A stretch of DNA of 64,000 bases from Acidovorax sp. NCPPB 3576 (GTDB taxonomy: Bacteria; Pseudomonadota; Gammaproteobacteria; Burkholderiales; Burkholderiaceae_C). Below the pieces are notes generated by a model that worked only from the letters and a program-made list of their open reading frames with translations, was not told the origin of the DNA and ran no database searches. The DNA lies in contig NZ_CP097267.1 in assembly GCF_028473605.1 (NCBI RefSeq), forward strand, positions 4,270,501 through 4,334,500. Direction: 5' to 3'. Numbering within the stretch: the stretch's first letter is position 1; each line of letters begins with the position of its first letter. The translations under genes and the position numbers were made by a program. Shown in pieces: positions 16,855 to 26,879 of the stretch.

Positions 16855-19800
16855 TCAGGCCACGGCCGCCTCGGCGGCCGCCCGCGCATAGTGCTGCACC
16901 AGGCTCAGCAGTTCCTCGTCGGAGTACGGCTTGCCCAGGTAGTGGTTCACCCCCAGCTCGGCCGCATGCTCTCGGTGCTTTTGCGCGATGCGCGACGTGA
17001 TCATGATGATCGGCAGGTCGCGCAGCCGCGCATCGGCACGGATGTTCCGCGCCAGGTCGAAGCCGTCCATGCGTGGCATTTCGATGTCGGACAGCACGAC
17101 GGTCGGGCGCTCTTCCTGCAGCCGCTCCAGGGCCTGCAGGCCATCGGCCGCCAGCACGACGCGGTAGCCTTCGCGCTGCAGCAGGCGCTGCGTGACGCGG
17201 CGCACCGTGATCGAATCGTCCACCACCAGCACCAGCGGCACCTGGCTGGGCGCCGACAGCGCCGGCACCCCAGCCTTGCGGTCGCCATCGCCGGCGCCCT
17301 GGGCATCGGCATCGCCGGCCGGCGCCGACAGCGCTGCCAACTGGGCGCGCACCTGATCGCCATACACCGTGGACAGCGCCACCGGGTTGTAGATGAGCAC
17401 GACGGCACCGGACGCCAGCACCGACATGCCCGCCAGACCCGGCAGGCGCGACAACTGCGGGCCGAGGTTCTTCACCACGACTTCCTGGTTGCCGAGCACT
17501 TCGTCCACGTGGATCGCGATGCGTTGCGACGCGCTGCGCAGCACCACCACCGGCCGGGTCTTGCCCGAGGTTTCGCTGCTGCGCTGCGAAGACTGCAGCA
17601 AGGCGCCCGCCCAGAAGAAAGGCAAGGCCTCCACACCGTCCTCGAACGCGCCTTGCTGGTAGGCGGAGTCCAGTTCGGTGGCGGTCGTGCGGCGCACGAT
17701 CTCCACCAGGTTGGCCGGCACGCCGATGGTCAGGTCGCCCGCGCGCAGCATCACCACCTGCGTCACGGCCGTGGTGAGCGGCAGCACCATGCGGAAGGAG
17801 GTGCCCTGCCCCGCCGTGGTGTGGGTTTCGATCCGGCCGCCGAGCGCGTTCACCTCGGCACGGACGACGTCCATGCCGATGCCCCGCCCGGCCAGGCCCG
17901 TGATCTCGTTCGCCGTCGAGAAGCCCGGCATGAAGATCAGGTTGGCCGCGTCGGCCGTGCTCAGCTCGGTATCGGCGGGGACGAGCCCCTGGTCCACGGC
18001 CTTGGCCCGGATGCGCTCGATGTTCAGGCCCGCGCCGTCGTCGCGGAACTCGACCGAGACGTCGTTGCCTTCCTGGTGCAGGTCCACCGTGATGGTGCCC
18101 GACGCCGGCTTGCCCGCGGCCGTCCGGTCCTCGGGGGCCTCGATGCCGTGGGCCACGCAATTGCGCAGCAAGTGTTCGAAGGCGGGCGTCATGCGGTCCA
18201 GCACACCCCGGTCCATCTCGATCGATCCGCCGGAGATGTCCAGCTTGATCTGCTTGCCGGTTTCCTTCGACGCCTGGCGAACCACCGCGTACAGGCGCTC
18301 GGAAATGCCCTCGAACTCCACCATGCGCGTGCGCAGCAGGTCGCGCTGCAGCTCGCGGGCCTGGCGGCCCTGCGAGATCAGATCGTCTTCGGCGCCTTCC
18401 ATGGAACGCTGCAGATTGCGCTGCACCGTGGCCACGTCGTTCACCGACTCGGCCATCATGCGCGTCAGTTCCTGCACCCGCGTGAAGCGGTCGAACTCCA
18501 GCGGATCGAAGCCCGCGGCGGAATCCTTGGACAGCGCCAGGCGCGACTGCATCTGCGACTCCGCCTGCACTTCGATGTCGCGCAGTTGCTGGCGCAGCCG
18601 GTCCAGATTGCCCGACAGGTCGTTCAGCGAGCCCTTCATCTGACCCAGGCGCACATCCAGGCGCGAGCGGGCGATCATCACCTCGCCCGCCTGGTTGACC
18701 AAACGGTCCAGCAACTGGGCACGCACACGCACCGACTGGCTTGCGACAGGCCGCACGGCGGTGAGTTGCGAGGCCGCCGGCAGGCGCACCGCGGGCAGCT
18801 TTTGCAGCACCGGTGCCTCGGGTGCATCGGCCGGGGCCGACACGGGCTGCGAGTCCTGCCGTTCGGCGGCCGGCACCGGCGCCACGGCGACGGGTTCGAC
18901 CAGGCCTTGCGAACCGATCTTGCGCAGCCCATCGAAACTGGCCTGCAGACCATCGAAGCTGGCCAGCAACGGCTCGATCAGTTCCGACTTCGGATCTTCG
19001 ACGTCGATCTGCTCGACGGCCGATTCCAGGCGGTGGGCCATTTCGCCCAGCCGCATGGCACCGGCGAGCCGCGAACTGCCCTTGAGGGTGTGAAGGGCAC
19101 GCAGCAGTTCGCTGCGGGCGCCCAGGTTCTCGGGGCGGGCAGCCCACTGCCGCAGCGCGGCGCCCAGCACCGGCAGCAACTCGATCGCCTCTTCCTCGAA
19201 GATGGGGAACAGGTCGGGGTCGATGACGTCCAGCGCATCGATGTCGTCGTCGATATCGGAAGACAGCGACACCGCATGGGCAATGGCCGAATCCACTTCG
19301 TCGTCGTACGGGTTCGACACCACGACCGACAACGCAGGCGCCACATAGCCGCGGGCCACGGGTGCGGGCACTTCGGGCGCGGGCTCGGGTGTGGCGGCTT
19401 CCGGCTCGGGCAGCGACTCTTCAGCAAAAGCTGCGGCCTCGGCGGTTTCTTCCACCGGCACCTGAACGGTTTCGGCCGGGGCGTCCTCTGCCTGGGGTTC
19501 CTGGGGTTCTTCGTGCAGCGCCGGCTGCGGTTCGTCGGCAGGCGCGTCGCTTCCCAACGCAGCCAGGCCGCTGCCGACCTCGGTCTGCAAAATCTCGCGC
19601 AGGTCGGCCAGCACCTGCTGGTTCGGCTCTTTGAGGAAGCCGGCGGCAAACTGGTGCAGCAAACGGCGGATATCGTCGGCCGCAGCCAGGAAGACGCGGG
19701 CCTGTTCCGCCGTGCCTTCGCCGCGCAATTGCACATGTTGGAGTGCATGCTCCAGGGCGCGTGCCATTTCCGACAGCGCATGGAAGCCGACGGTGGCGGA

Positions 19801-22800
19801 ACTGCCAGCCAGCGAATGGGCCAGTGCCACGGCCGTGTCCGGCAGCGGCTCGTGCAGCTCCAGGGCCCATTCCTGCAGGCAGGTGGCCAGGCGGCGCGAC
19901 CATTCGTCGGCCTCGTTCAAATACACGTTGTACAGCGGGATGCCGATGCGCAGGGTCTCGATGACCTTCACGGCTTCGTCCTGCGCAGCCAATTCGGCAT
20001 CGGCATCGGCAGGGAAATCCTCGATCCCATCCTCCATGGCCTCGACCACCTCGACCACTTCACGCACGGACGCCATTTCGGGCTCGGGCGCGGGGTCGTC
20101 CTGGGTGGCGGGGGTGTCCGGCAACGCCGGTGCAGATTCGGGCTCCAGCTCGGGCACTTCCAGCGCAGCGGACTCCGCTTCCAGTTCGGGCAATGTCTCG
20201 GCGGCAAGTTCGGCGGGCAGGTCCAGCGCCAGATCGGCCAGTTCCGCCTTCGACAGCTCGGACAGCGCCGCGGGCTCTGCAGCGTCCACCAGCACGTCGT
20301 CGAGCGATGGCAACGGCACCTCGGGCACAGGCTCTGGCGAAGGCGTGGCAGAGGCCGGAGGCAGTTCTTCTGCCAGGGCATCGGCAAAGACCGAGAAGTC
20401 GATGTCTTGCGCCATCTCGGGCGTCGCGGCCTGGGCTGGCACCGACGGTGCAGCTTCGGTGCCGGCAAGCCCTGGCATCTCCGTGTCCGCGAAGTCGAGC
20501 AGCGGTGGCTCGTCTTCCAGGATCAGATCGAATTCATGCGCCGGCACCGACGCTGGCGGAGGCGCCAGGGCCTCGACGGCAGCGGGTGCCTCGGACGCCT
20601 CTGGCGCTTCGGCAGGAAGATCGAACTCGGGCAACGGCTCCAACAGGTCTTCGGACACGGTGGGAGCCGGATCGGCCACATCTTCGGCCAGCGCACCCGC
20701 CGAGGGCACGGCCAGCGGCAGGAAGGTGCCGGTGTCCCGCATGGCGTCCGCCGACGCGCTGAACGGCCGGGGTTGCCAGGCCGACGCATCGCCAGCCGCA
20801 ATGGCGTCCGCCCAGGCGCCAAATGCACGCAGGGCTTCGCCCGATAACTGCAGCAGTGCCGGTGGCATGGGCTTTTGCTCCGCCAGCCAAGCGTTGAGCA
20901 CCTGTTCCATCGACCAGGCCGCTTCGCCGAAGGCATCCAGGCCCACCATGCGCGAGCTGCCTTTGAGGGTATGGAACGCGCGGCGCAGCGTGGTCTGCTC
21001 GCTCAGGTCTCCCGGCTTGGCCGTCAGGGCTTGCACCGCAGCCAGGCCGTTCGTGACCACTTCGCGGGCTTCTTCCAGGAAGATGTCGAGCAGTTCCTCT
21101 TCTCCGTCATCCGGCATCGAATCGACCGTCGCGACAGGCGCGGCGGCGGCCACGGACGGCGCGGTGCCGCCCTCCAGGGATTCGGCCGCAGCGGGCGAGG
21201 TGTCCTGCGCGAGCGCTTCAGCGGACGAAGGCAGCTCCAGCACTTGTTCCAGCGTCGGGGCGAGGTCTCCCAGGGATTCCTGCACCACCTTGGGTGCGGG
21301 CTCCACACGGGGAACGATCTCGGGCGCGACCACGGGGCCGCGCTCTTCGACCTTGGCGACCAGTTCCTCGGGCGCGTCGGTGGCACGGCCACGCGTTCGG
21401 CCCATGAGAATGCGCAACTCGCCCAGCTCTTCGTCATAGACGAACAGCTTGCGGGCCATGGTGCGCTGGTAGCTCAGCATGTCGATCAGGAAGCCCAGGG
21501 CCCCCAGGCTGCTGCCCAGCTTTTCGAACACCTGCTGGCGCTCGGACTCGGGAACCTGGCCGACCAGCAGACGCTCCACGGTGTCGCGCATGCGCAGCAC
21601 CGCCAGCGAGGCCTGATCCAGGCCCAGCACCGACAGCACACCGCGCATCTGCGCCAGGCGGCCCGGCACGGGCGCCAGCGTGGACAGATCGTCCGGGCTG
21701 CGGAAATACTGGTCCATCGCCTTCTCGGCCTCGCCGAGCGTGGAGCGCAGTTCGTCCACCACGCTGCCCATCGTCTGGTGGTCGCTGACGCGGCGGTACA
21801 GCTCTTCCATCCAGGGTTCGAGGGGCGCCGAGTCACCGCCGGCAGTCACGTTGTCCAGGCGCTCCGCCAGCCGTGCTGCGCGGTCCGTCATGTATTCGTG
21901 CGCGGAATCCAGTTCTTCGAACGTGGCCTGCAGATACAGCACGGCCGTGGCCACTTCCATGGCCAGCGCCGGCGATGGGGGCTCCCCGGAGCGGGTCGTC
22001 ACCTCCACCGCGCGGGTCAACGCCTTGGCGAGGCTGTCGCTGCCCGGGTGGAGCTTGGCCAGCGAATCGCACACCAGGCTGAACTGGTCGGTGGCAGGCT
22101 TGAGCTTGTTGCGGTCGCCCCCCGCAAGGGCCGACCAGGTCTCGGTGGCGGCGGCCATGCGCTTGCGCGCCTGGGCCAGCAGTGCGGGATCGAACAGCCC
22201 GAACCGCGGGGTTTCGTAATCCACGGCCTTGAACCGGTCCAGGCCGAACGCCTGGCGAACGGCCTGCAGGGCCGATCCATCGGCCGCGGGCTCGTCGGCC
22301 GCCAATGGCCGCGCCTGGGAGCAGAAAAAGAGCAGGTCCTGCACCAGCCGGTCGGCGATGGTCGGGTCGCCCTTGGCCAGGGTGGCGTACTGCATGAGCA
22401 CGCGGGAGGCCACGCGCTTCACATACAAGTCGGGGTTGAGGCGGCCCTTGGACAGCGCCTCGAAGAAGCCGGCGCAGATCTTCCAGAACGCGCGCGACTG
22501 GCGGTCCGACTGCGAGGCCACGAAGGCCAGGCAGATGTCCCGCAGATCGCTTGCAGCAGCCAAATCGCCCGTCTTGACGATGCGCAGCACTGCCGAGTCG
22601 AGCCGTGCACGGGCTTCGGGGCCGTAGCTGAGCGGCGGCACGGACACGGCGAAGTCAGGTTCGCGAAAGCGGCGCTCCACCGGCCACAGATCGGCGGGGT
22701 GCACACGCTCGGCGCCCGCCAGCGCCTGAGCGTCGCGGTATTGCGGGAACAGCGCGACCGGGGAGACGGATTTGCCCGCCAGCACGCTCTCCAGGTATTC

Positions 22801-23172
22801 GATCAGCGCGAAGCTCGCGCGCTCGATCACGCCCGCGGCTTCGTCGCTGCACAGCTCGGGGCGGTGCACGAACTTCTGCACGGCCGATTCCATGGCGCGC
22901 AGCACGAGCGCGGGCGGGCCCATGCCCACCATCTCCAGCGCCCCGCTGGCCTGGTGCAACTGCTGCCGCGCGATGCGCAGCGTGCCGGCGTCGAGCGCCG
23001 CCAGATCGGATTCACGCGCCAGCTCGGCGTCGCGCACGAAGCGGCGCATGGCCTTGACGGCACCGTCGAGGGACTTGCGCAACTCATCGAGCACCCAGGC
23101 AAGAGGACCCAGGTCCTGCTCACCCTGGGTCCAGTCTGCGGCGGGTGCGTTTGCGGCGTCAGTAGATGACAT
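16855..23172 (-). CDS. chpA: ChpA/PilL-type hybrid chemosensory kinase of the type IV pilus system
   Basis: A 2105-residue CheA-like kinase that should receive signals from PilJ and phosphorylate PilG and PilH to steer twitching motility and cAMP output. Domains in order: an N-terminal Hpt-like region (LHQASGALEMVG, about 73); an extended FimL-like helical region; an Hpt with RRAFHTLKGSSRMVG (about 735); a long acidic, Ala/Pro/Glu-rich linker (about 840-1050); an Hpt with LAHSLAGSSATVG (about 1124); a second acidic linker; an Hpt with LRALHTLKGSSRLAG (about 1362); dimerisation and HATPase (LLRNCVAHGIEAPEDR, about 1664); a CheW domain (about 1800-1940); and a C-terminal receiver with LVVDDSITVRR and phospho-Asp in SDIEMPRMDG. 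It is last in the operon. Confidence 0.94.
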   Translation of the reverse strand: MSSTDAANAPAADWTQGEQDLGPLAWVLDELRKSLDGAVKAMRRFVRDAELARESDLAALDAGTLRIARQQLHQASGALEMVGMGPPALVLRAMESAVQKFVHRPELCSDEAAGVIERASFALIEYLESVLAGKSVSPVALFPQYRDAQALAGAERVHPADLWPVERRFREPDFAVSVPPLSYGPEARARLDSAVLRIVKTGDLAAASDLRDICLAFVASQSDRQSRAFWKICAGFFEALSKGRLNPDLYVKRVASRVLMQYATLAKGDPTIADRLVQDLLFFCSQARPLAADEPAADGSALQAVRQAFGLDRFKAVDYETPRFGLFDPALLAQARKRMAAATETWSALAGGDRNKLKPATDQFSLVCDSLAKLHPGSDSLAKALTRAVEVTTRSGEPPSPALAMEVATAVLYLQATFEELDSAHEYMTDRAARLAERLDNVTAGGDSAPLEPWMEELYRRVSDHQTMGSVVDELRSTLGEAEKAMDQYFRSPDDLSTLAPVPGRLAQMRGVLSVLGLDQASLAVLRMRDTVERLLVGQVPESERQQVFEKLGSSLGALGFLIDMLSYQRTMARKLFVYDEELGELRILMGRTRGRATDAPEELVAKVEERGPVVAPEIVPRVEPAPKVVQESLGDLAPTLEQVLELPSSAEALAQDTSPAAAESLEGGTAPSVAAAAPVATVDSMPDDGEEELLDIFLEEAREVVTNGLAAVQALTAKPGDLSEQTTLRRAFHTLKGSSRMVGLDAFGEAAWSMEQVLNAWLAEQKPMPPALLQLSGEALRAFGAWADAIAAGDASAWQPRPFSASADAMRDTGTFLPLAVPSAGALAEDVADPAPTVSEDLLEPLPEFDLPAEAPEASEAPAAVEALAPPPASVPAHEFDLILEDEPPLLDFADTEMPGLAGTEAAPSVPAQAATPEMAQDIDFSVFADALAEELPPASATPSPEPVPEVPLPSLDDVLVDAAEPAALSELSKAELADLALDLPAELAAETLPELEAESAALEVPELEPESAPALPDTPATQDDPAPEPEMASVREVVEVVEAMEDGIEDFPADADAELAAQDEAVKVIETLRIGIPLYNVYLNEADEWSRRLATCLQEWALELHEPLPDTAVALAHSLAGSSATVGFHALSEMARALEHALQHVQLRGEGTAEQARVFLAAADDIRRLLHQFAAGFLKEPNQQVLADLREILQTEVGSGLAALGSDAPADEPQPALHEEPQEPQAEDAPAETVQVPVEETAEAAAFAEESLPEPEAATPEPAPEVPAPVARGYVAPALSVVVSNPYDDEVDSAIAHAVSLSSDIDDDIDALDVIDPDLFPIFEEEAIELLPVLGAALRQWAARPENLGARSELLRALHTLKGSSRLAGAMRLGEMAHRLESAVEQIDVEDPKSELIEPLLASFDGLQASFDGLRKIGSQGLVEPVAVAPVPAAERQDSQPVSAPADAPEAPVLQKLPAVRLPAASQLTAVRPVASQSVRVRAQLLDRLVNQAGEVMIARSRLDVRLGQMKGSLNDLSGNLDRLRQQLRDIEVQAESQMQSRLALSKDSAAGFDPLEFDRFTRVQELTRMMAESVNDVATVQRNLQRSMEGAEDDLISQGRQARELQRDLLRTRMVEFEGISERLYAVVRQASKETGKQIKLDISGGSIEMDRGVLDRMTPAFEHLLRNCVAHGIEAPEDRTAAGKPASGTITVDLHQEGNDVSVEFRDDGAGLNIERIRAKAVDQGLVPADTELSTADAANLIFMPGFSTANEITGLAGRGIGMDVVRAEVNALGGRIETHTTAGQGTSFRMVLPLTTAVTQVVMLRAGDLTIGVPANLVEIVRRTTATELDSAYQQGAFEDGVEALPFFWAGALLQSSQRSSETSGKTRPVVVLRSASQRIAIHVDEVLGNQEVVVKNLGPQLSRLPGLAGMSVLASGAVVLIYNPVALSTVYGDQVRAQLAALSAPAGDADAQGAGDGDRKAGVPALSAPSQVPLVLVVDDSITVRRVTQRLLQREGYRVVLAADGLQALERLQEERPTVVLSDIEMPRMDGFDLARNIRADARLRDLPIIMITSRIAQKHREHAAELGVNHYLGKPYSDEELLSLVQHYARAAAEAAVA

Positions 23173-23219
23173 GAATTCGTCCCCGGCTCCGCGAGCCAGT
23201 TCGTTGATGGGTCCGCGCG

Positions 23220-25499
23220 TCAGGCGATCTTGAAACGGGCAACCGACTGGCGCAGCTCTTCAGCCATGTGCGACAGCTCGCGCACCTGCTGGGCCGTCGT
23301 GCGGGTGCCTTCACCGGTCTGCTCGGTCACCGCGAAAATGTGCTGGATGTTGTCGGCCACTTCGTTGGCCAGTTCGGCTTCGCGGGACGTGGAGGACGAA
23401 ATCTGCTCGATCAGGTCCGCCAGGCGGCGCGACACGCGGTCGATCTCGGTCAGGGCCGTGCCGGCGCTGTCGGACAGCCGGGCCCCTTCCACCACACCCT
23501 GCGTGGAACGCTCCATGGCGGCCACGGCATCCTGGGTGTCGGTCTGAATGGCCTTCACCAGCGCCGAGATCTGGCGCGTGGCATCGGCGGAGCGCTCGGC
23601 CAGCCGCTGCACTTCTTCCGCCACCACCGAGAAGCCGCGACCGGCTTCGCCGGCCGATGCGGCCTGGATGGCGGCGTTCAGCGCCAGCACGTTCGTCTGC
23701 TCGGTAATGTCGGAAATCAGTTCGGTGATTTCACCGATCTCCTGCGACGATTCACCCAGGCGCTTGATGCGCTTGGAGGTGTCCTGGATCTGGTCGCGGA
23801 TGGAGTTCATGCCGCCGATGGCGTTCTGCACGGCTTGCAGGCCGGAGTCGGCCGCCTGCAGCGACTGGCGCGCCACCGAGGCCGATTCCTGCGCCTGCGT
23901 GGACACTTCGTTGATTCGGCTCGCCATGTCGAGCACCGAGCGGCCGGTTTCGCGAATTTCGCGCAGCTGCTCGGTGGAGGCGGCCAGCAGTTCGGTCGAG
24001 GTGCTGTCCACCTGGGACGTCGTCTGTGCCACACGGGTGGCCGTGTTCTGCACGCTGCCCACCAGCTGGCGCAACTCTTCCACCGTGTAGTTCACCGAGT
24101 CGGCAATGGCGCCCGTGATGTCTTCCGTCACGGTGGCTTCCTGGGTCAGATCGCCTTCAGCGACCGACTGCAGTTCGTTCATCAAACGCAAAATGGCGGC
24201 CTGGTTGGCGTCGTTCACGCGCTTGGCTTCCTGCTCCTGGCGGCGGGCGTCCTTTTGCTGCGATTCGGCAGAAGCCTGGCGCGAGCGGCTGTCCATCAGC
24301 TGGACGCGCGAGATGCCGATACCGCACAGCAGCACGAACAGGCCGGCGATGGCCAGCGCAGCGAACTGCCCGGCACCCAGGCCCGTCTGGGACGACAGCT
24401 TGGTCTGCAGGCCTTCCAGTTGGCGGCGCAGCGGTTCGCTGTCGGCAATGATGGCGGACTGTGCTTCGCGGGCGGACACCAGGCCCTGCAGGTTGCCCAG
24501 AATGGCGCTGGCTTGCGAGCGGGTCTGCTCGTACAGCTTGATCAGGCTTTCCAGTTGCTCGCGGGTCTGCGCGTCCCGGGTGGCGGCCAGGCGCAGGTCG
24601 GCGCTGCCGTCCAGCATGCCCTGGGCGATTTCCTTGAACGAGTTCAAGTCCTTGCCCAGCAGGAACACGGCCTCGGGGCTCACGCCTTCGGTGGTCTGGA
24701 ATTCGTTGGCGGACTTGCCGATGCGCTGGGTCAGCATCACCAGCTGGCCGGCGGCGGAGATTTCAGCGGCGGGCGCGTTCTGCTGCAGCTTGAGCGAGGA
24801 GATCGTTTCGGCGATTTCCAGCAGGTCGGAGGACTGGCGGTTGATGGTGCGAAGCGCGTCGCCCACCTGCGTCAGGATCTTTTGCTGGCCCATCACCACG
24901 CTGGCGTTGCGCTCGGCGCGCTCCATGAGCGGCGTCACGGCTTCCAGGTCGGGCTTGAACTGCTCGCCCAGGGCCTGCACGTTGCGCTCGTTGTCGCCGC
25001 TGTTCAGTGCGCGCACGTCGCGTGCCAGCGAGCCCGAGCTTTCCATCACGTCCGGGAAGGCCTGGGGGCTGCCCACCAGTGCCTGCGAAACCGACTTGGC
25101 CAGGCGCTGCGACTGCATCAGCGACTGGCCGGTGGCGGCCAGCTGCTGCGCGGAACGGTCGGCCTGCTGCAGCACCCACCCGGCGATCACCGCCAGGACG
25201 ATCACGCCGATGGCCAAGAGCATCAGCAGGCGGCGCTGGTGGCTGGCGGCGGTGGCGCGGCCCAGCAAGGGCAGCGAGATCAGGTCTTCGTCGGCCACTT
25301 CGCCTTCGGAGAACTGCGAGATCGCGGACGGATCGCCCTGCACGCTGTTCATGGCGTCGGCCTGGTAGGAGTCACGCAGCGAGGATGCGTCGGACGTCAA
25401 CGGATCCAGCCCGGCATCCGCCCCCGAAAGCCCCGGGTTGGCATCCGGCTCGGCGGGCTTGCGGTTGAACATTTTTGCAAATGGGTTGACGACGGACAT
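23220..25499 (-). CDS. pilJ: PilJ: methyl-accepting chemotaxis protein of the pilus system
   Basis: A 759-residue inner-membrane chemoreceptor. The first membrane segment is LLMLLAIGVIVLAVIAGWVL (about residues 90-109). A periplasmic helical sensory part of about 260 residues with PilJ-type repeats follows, then a second membrane segment (FAALAIAGLFVLLCGIGI, about 377). The cytoplasmic part is a HAMP-like region and a long coiled-coil signalling domain with the conserved hairpin tip containing EQTNVLALNAAIQAASAGE. It sits between pilI and chpA, as in Pseudomonas. Confidence 0.95.
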   Translation of the reverse strand: MSVVNPFAKMFNRKPAEPDANPGLSGADAGLDPLTSDASSLRDSYQADAMNSVQGDPSAISQFSEGEVADEDLISLPLLGRATAASHQRRLLMLLAIGVIVLAVIAGWVLQQADRSAQQLAATGQSLMQSQRLAKSVSQALVGSPQAFPDVMESSGSLARDVRALNSGDNERNVQALGEQFKPDLEAVTPLMERAERNASVVMGQQKILTQVGDALRTINRQSSDLLEIAETISSLKLQQNAPAAEISAAGQLVMLTQRIGKSANEFQTTEGVSPEAVFLLGKDLNSFKEIAQGMLDGSADLRLAATRDAQTREQLESLIKLYEQTRSQASAILGNLQGLVSAREAQSAIIADSEPLRRQLEGLQTKLSSQTGLGAGQFAALAIAGLFVLLCGIGISRVQLMDSRSRQASAESQQKDARRQEQEAKRVNDANQAAILRLMNELQSVAEGDLTQEATVTEDITGAIADSVNYTVEELRQLVGSVQNTATRVAQTTSQVDSTSTELLAASTEQLREIRETGRSVLDMASRINEVSTQAQESASVARQSLQAADSGLQAVQNAIGGMNSIRDQIQDTSKRIKRLGESSQEIGEITELISDITEQTNVLALNAAIQAASAGEAGRGFSVVAEEVQRLAERSADATRQISALVKAIQTDTQDAVAAMERSTQGVVEGARLSDSAGTALTEIDRVSRRLADLIEQISSSTSREAELANEVADNIQHIFAVTEQTGEGTRTTAQQVRELSHMAEELRQSVARFKIA

Positions 25500-25520
25500 G
25501 GTGCGGCCTTACAGAAAAAC

Positions 25521-26048
25521 TCAAGCACTGATGCTGAGGAAAGCGGGGTGTTGGGACAGGGCTTGCAAGTTGAGCTCCTGCCATTGGACTCCCTGGGAGT
25601 CCAGATACGTGGTGCCGTAGAACGGCGGCGCGTCGTCGCCAGGGGGCTCGGAGGAAACGAAGGCTTCCGTGCCGCGCAGGCCGGCCAGGCGATCGACCAG
25701 CAGCGCGGCGTTCACATCGAGCACCGCATTGAAGGCCAGCAGGCTGGCATCGGCCAGCGTCTGCTCGGTGCGGGTGGAGGGCAGGCCCAGCAGGCCCGCC
25801 AGATCGACCACGCCAATCAGGGAGCCGCGCAGATTGGCCACCCCGAGGAACCAGGCATGGGTATAGGGCACGGCCTGCACGCCGCCCCAAGGGAAGATCT
25901 CTCCCGACTGGCCCAGCGGCAGCAGGAAACGGCGCCCCGCCGACTCGACGGCCAGCCAGGACGAAACAGACACACCCTCGCCCCGCGCCGCCTGCAGGCG
26001 GGCTGCAAGGCGGGTCTGGAGCTCTCTCAGCGCTTCACGGTTGGCCAT
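25521..26048 (-). CDS. pilI: PilI: CheW-like coupling protein
   Basis: A 175-residue CheW-domain protein that should link PilJ to ChpA. The CheW fold is seen in WFLGVANLRGSLIGVVDLAG (about residues 67-86), with the usual surrounding strands. It lies 16 bp after pilH and 21 bp before pilJ in the same operon. Confidence 0.93.
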   Translation of the reverse strand: MANREALRELQTRLAARLQAARGEGVSVSSWLAVESAGRRFLLPLGQSGEIFPWGGVQAVPYTHAWFLGVANLRGSLIGVVDLAGLLGLPSTRTEQTLADASLLAFNAVLDVNAALLVDRLAGLRGTEAFVSSEPPGDDAPPFYGTTYLDSQGVQWQELNLQALSQHPAFLSISA

Positions 26049-26064
26049 GGACGGTCGGCCGCTT

Positions 26065-26430
26065 TTAGTTCAGTGCGTCGATCTTGGCTTGCAGCTCGGC
26101 GGGGTCCACCGGCTTGGTGATGTAGCCGCGAGCGCCCTGGCGCATGCCCCACACCCGGTCGGTTTCCTGGTTCTTGCTGGTGCACATGATGATCGGCACA
26201 TCCGCGAACTGGGGATCGCGGGTGATGGCGCGCGTGAGCTGAAAGCCGTTCTGGCCCGGCATCACGACGTCCATGAGGATCAGGTCGGGCTTTTCTTCCG
26301 CAAGGCGGCGAAAGGCTTCTTCGGCGTTCTCCGCGGTGCGGACCTGCATGCCCTTCTTTTGCAGCAAGTCGGTCAGAAACATCAACTCGGTCTTCGAGTC
26401 GTCAACGACCAGTACTTTCTGGATAGGCAT
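26065..26430 (-). CDS. pilH: PilH: CheY-like response regulator
   Basis: A 121-residue single receiver domain. The acidic pocket is VVDDSKTE near the N-terminus, the phospho-Asp is in LILMDVVMPGQNG (about residue 53), and the switch Lys is in YITKPVDPAEL. In the Chp system it opposes or buffers PilG. Its ATG overlaps the pilG stop by one base. Confidence 0.93.
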   Translation of the reverse strand: MPIQKVLVVDDSKTELMFLTDLLQKKGMQVRTAENAEEAFRRLAEEKPDLILMDVVMPGQNGFQLTRAITRDPQFADVPIIMCTSKNQETDRVWGMRQGARGYITKPVDPAELQAKIDALN

Positions 26431-26837
26431 TACATCGCTCCTTGTTGGGCATTACCGAACTGCTGAACTGCTTTCAGCAACTGGTCTTTGGTAAATGGTT
26501 TGGTGAGATATTCCTGGCACCCCACCATGCGTCCACGCGCCTTGTCGAAAACGCCGTCCTTGGAGGACAGCATCACGACGGGCGTGTCGGCGAAGCGCGC
26601 GTTGCGCTTGATGATGGCGCAGGTCTGATAGCCGTCCAGCTTGGGCATCAGGATGTCGCAGAAGATCAACTGGGGCTGGTAGTCGTTGACCTTGGCCAAG
26701 GCATCGAAGCCATCATCGGCGAGCAGCACTTCGTGGCCGCCCTGCTTGAGGAAGATTTCTGCGCTGCGGCGGATGGTGTTGCTGTCATCCACGACGAGCA
26801 CCTTGAAGGATGCGCCTGTTGTAGTCAATTTCGTCAC
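26430..26837 (-). CDS. pilG: PilG: CheY-like response regulator
   Basis: A 135-residue receiver domain with a short N-terminal lead. Motifs are VVDDSNTIRRSAEIF, phospho-Asp in LIFCDILMPKLDGY (about 62) and the Lys in YLTKPFTKDQL. It is the output regulator of the pilus chemosensory system, expected to promote pilus extension and adenylate cyclase activity. It follows the rubredoxin gene by 42 bp and is probably co-transcribed with it. Confidence 0.93.
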   Translation of the reverse strand: MTKLTTTGASFKVLVVDDSNTIRRSAEIFLKQGGHEVLLADDGFDALAKVNDYQPQLIFCDILMPKLDGYQTCAIIKRNARFADTPVVMLSSKDGVFDKARGRMVGCQEYLTKPFTKDQLLKAVQQFGNAQQGAM

Positions 26838-26879
26838 CGCTCCTGAAGGGGAAAGAACAACGCTGGCAGGAGCCGCGCC

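Noticed and set aside
16795..20847. A very long open frame on the plus strand opposite chpA
   Set aside because: High-GC codon bias leaves the antisense frame open. The chpA strand shows complete Hpt, HATPase, CheW and receiver motifs, and the plus-strand product has none and is His/Arg/Gln-rich.
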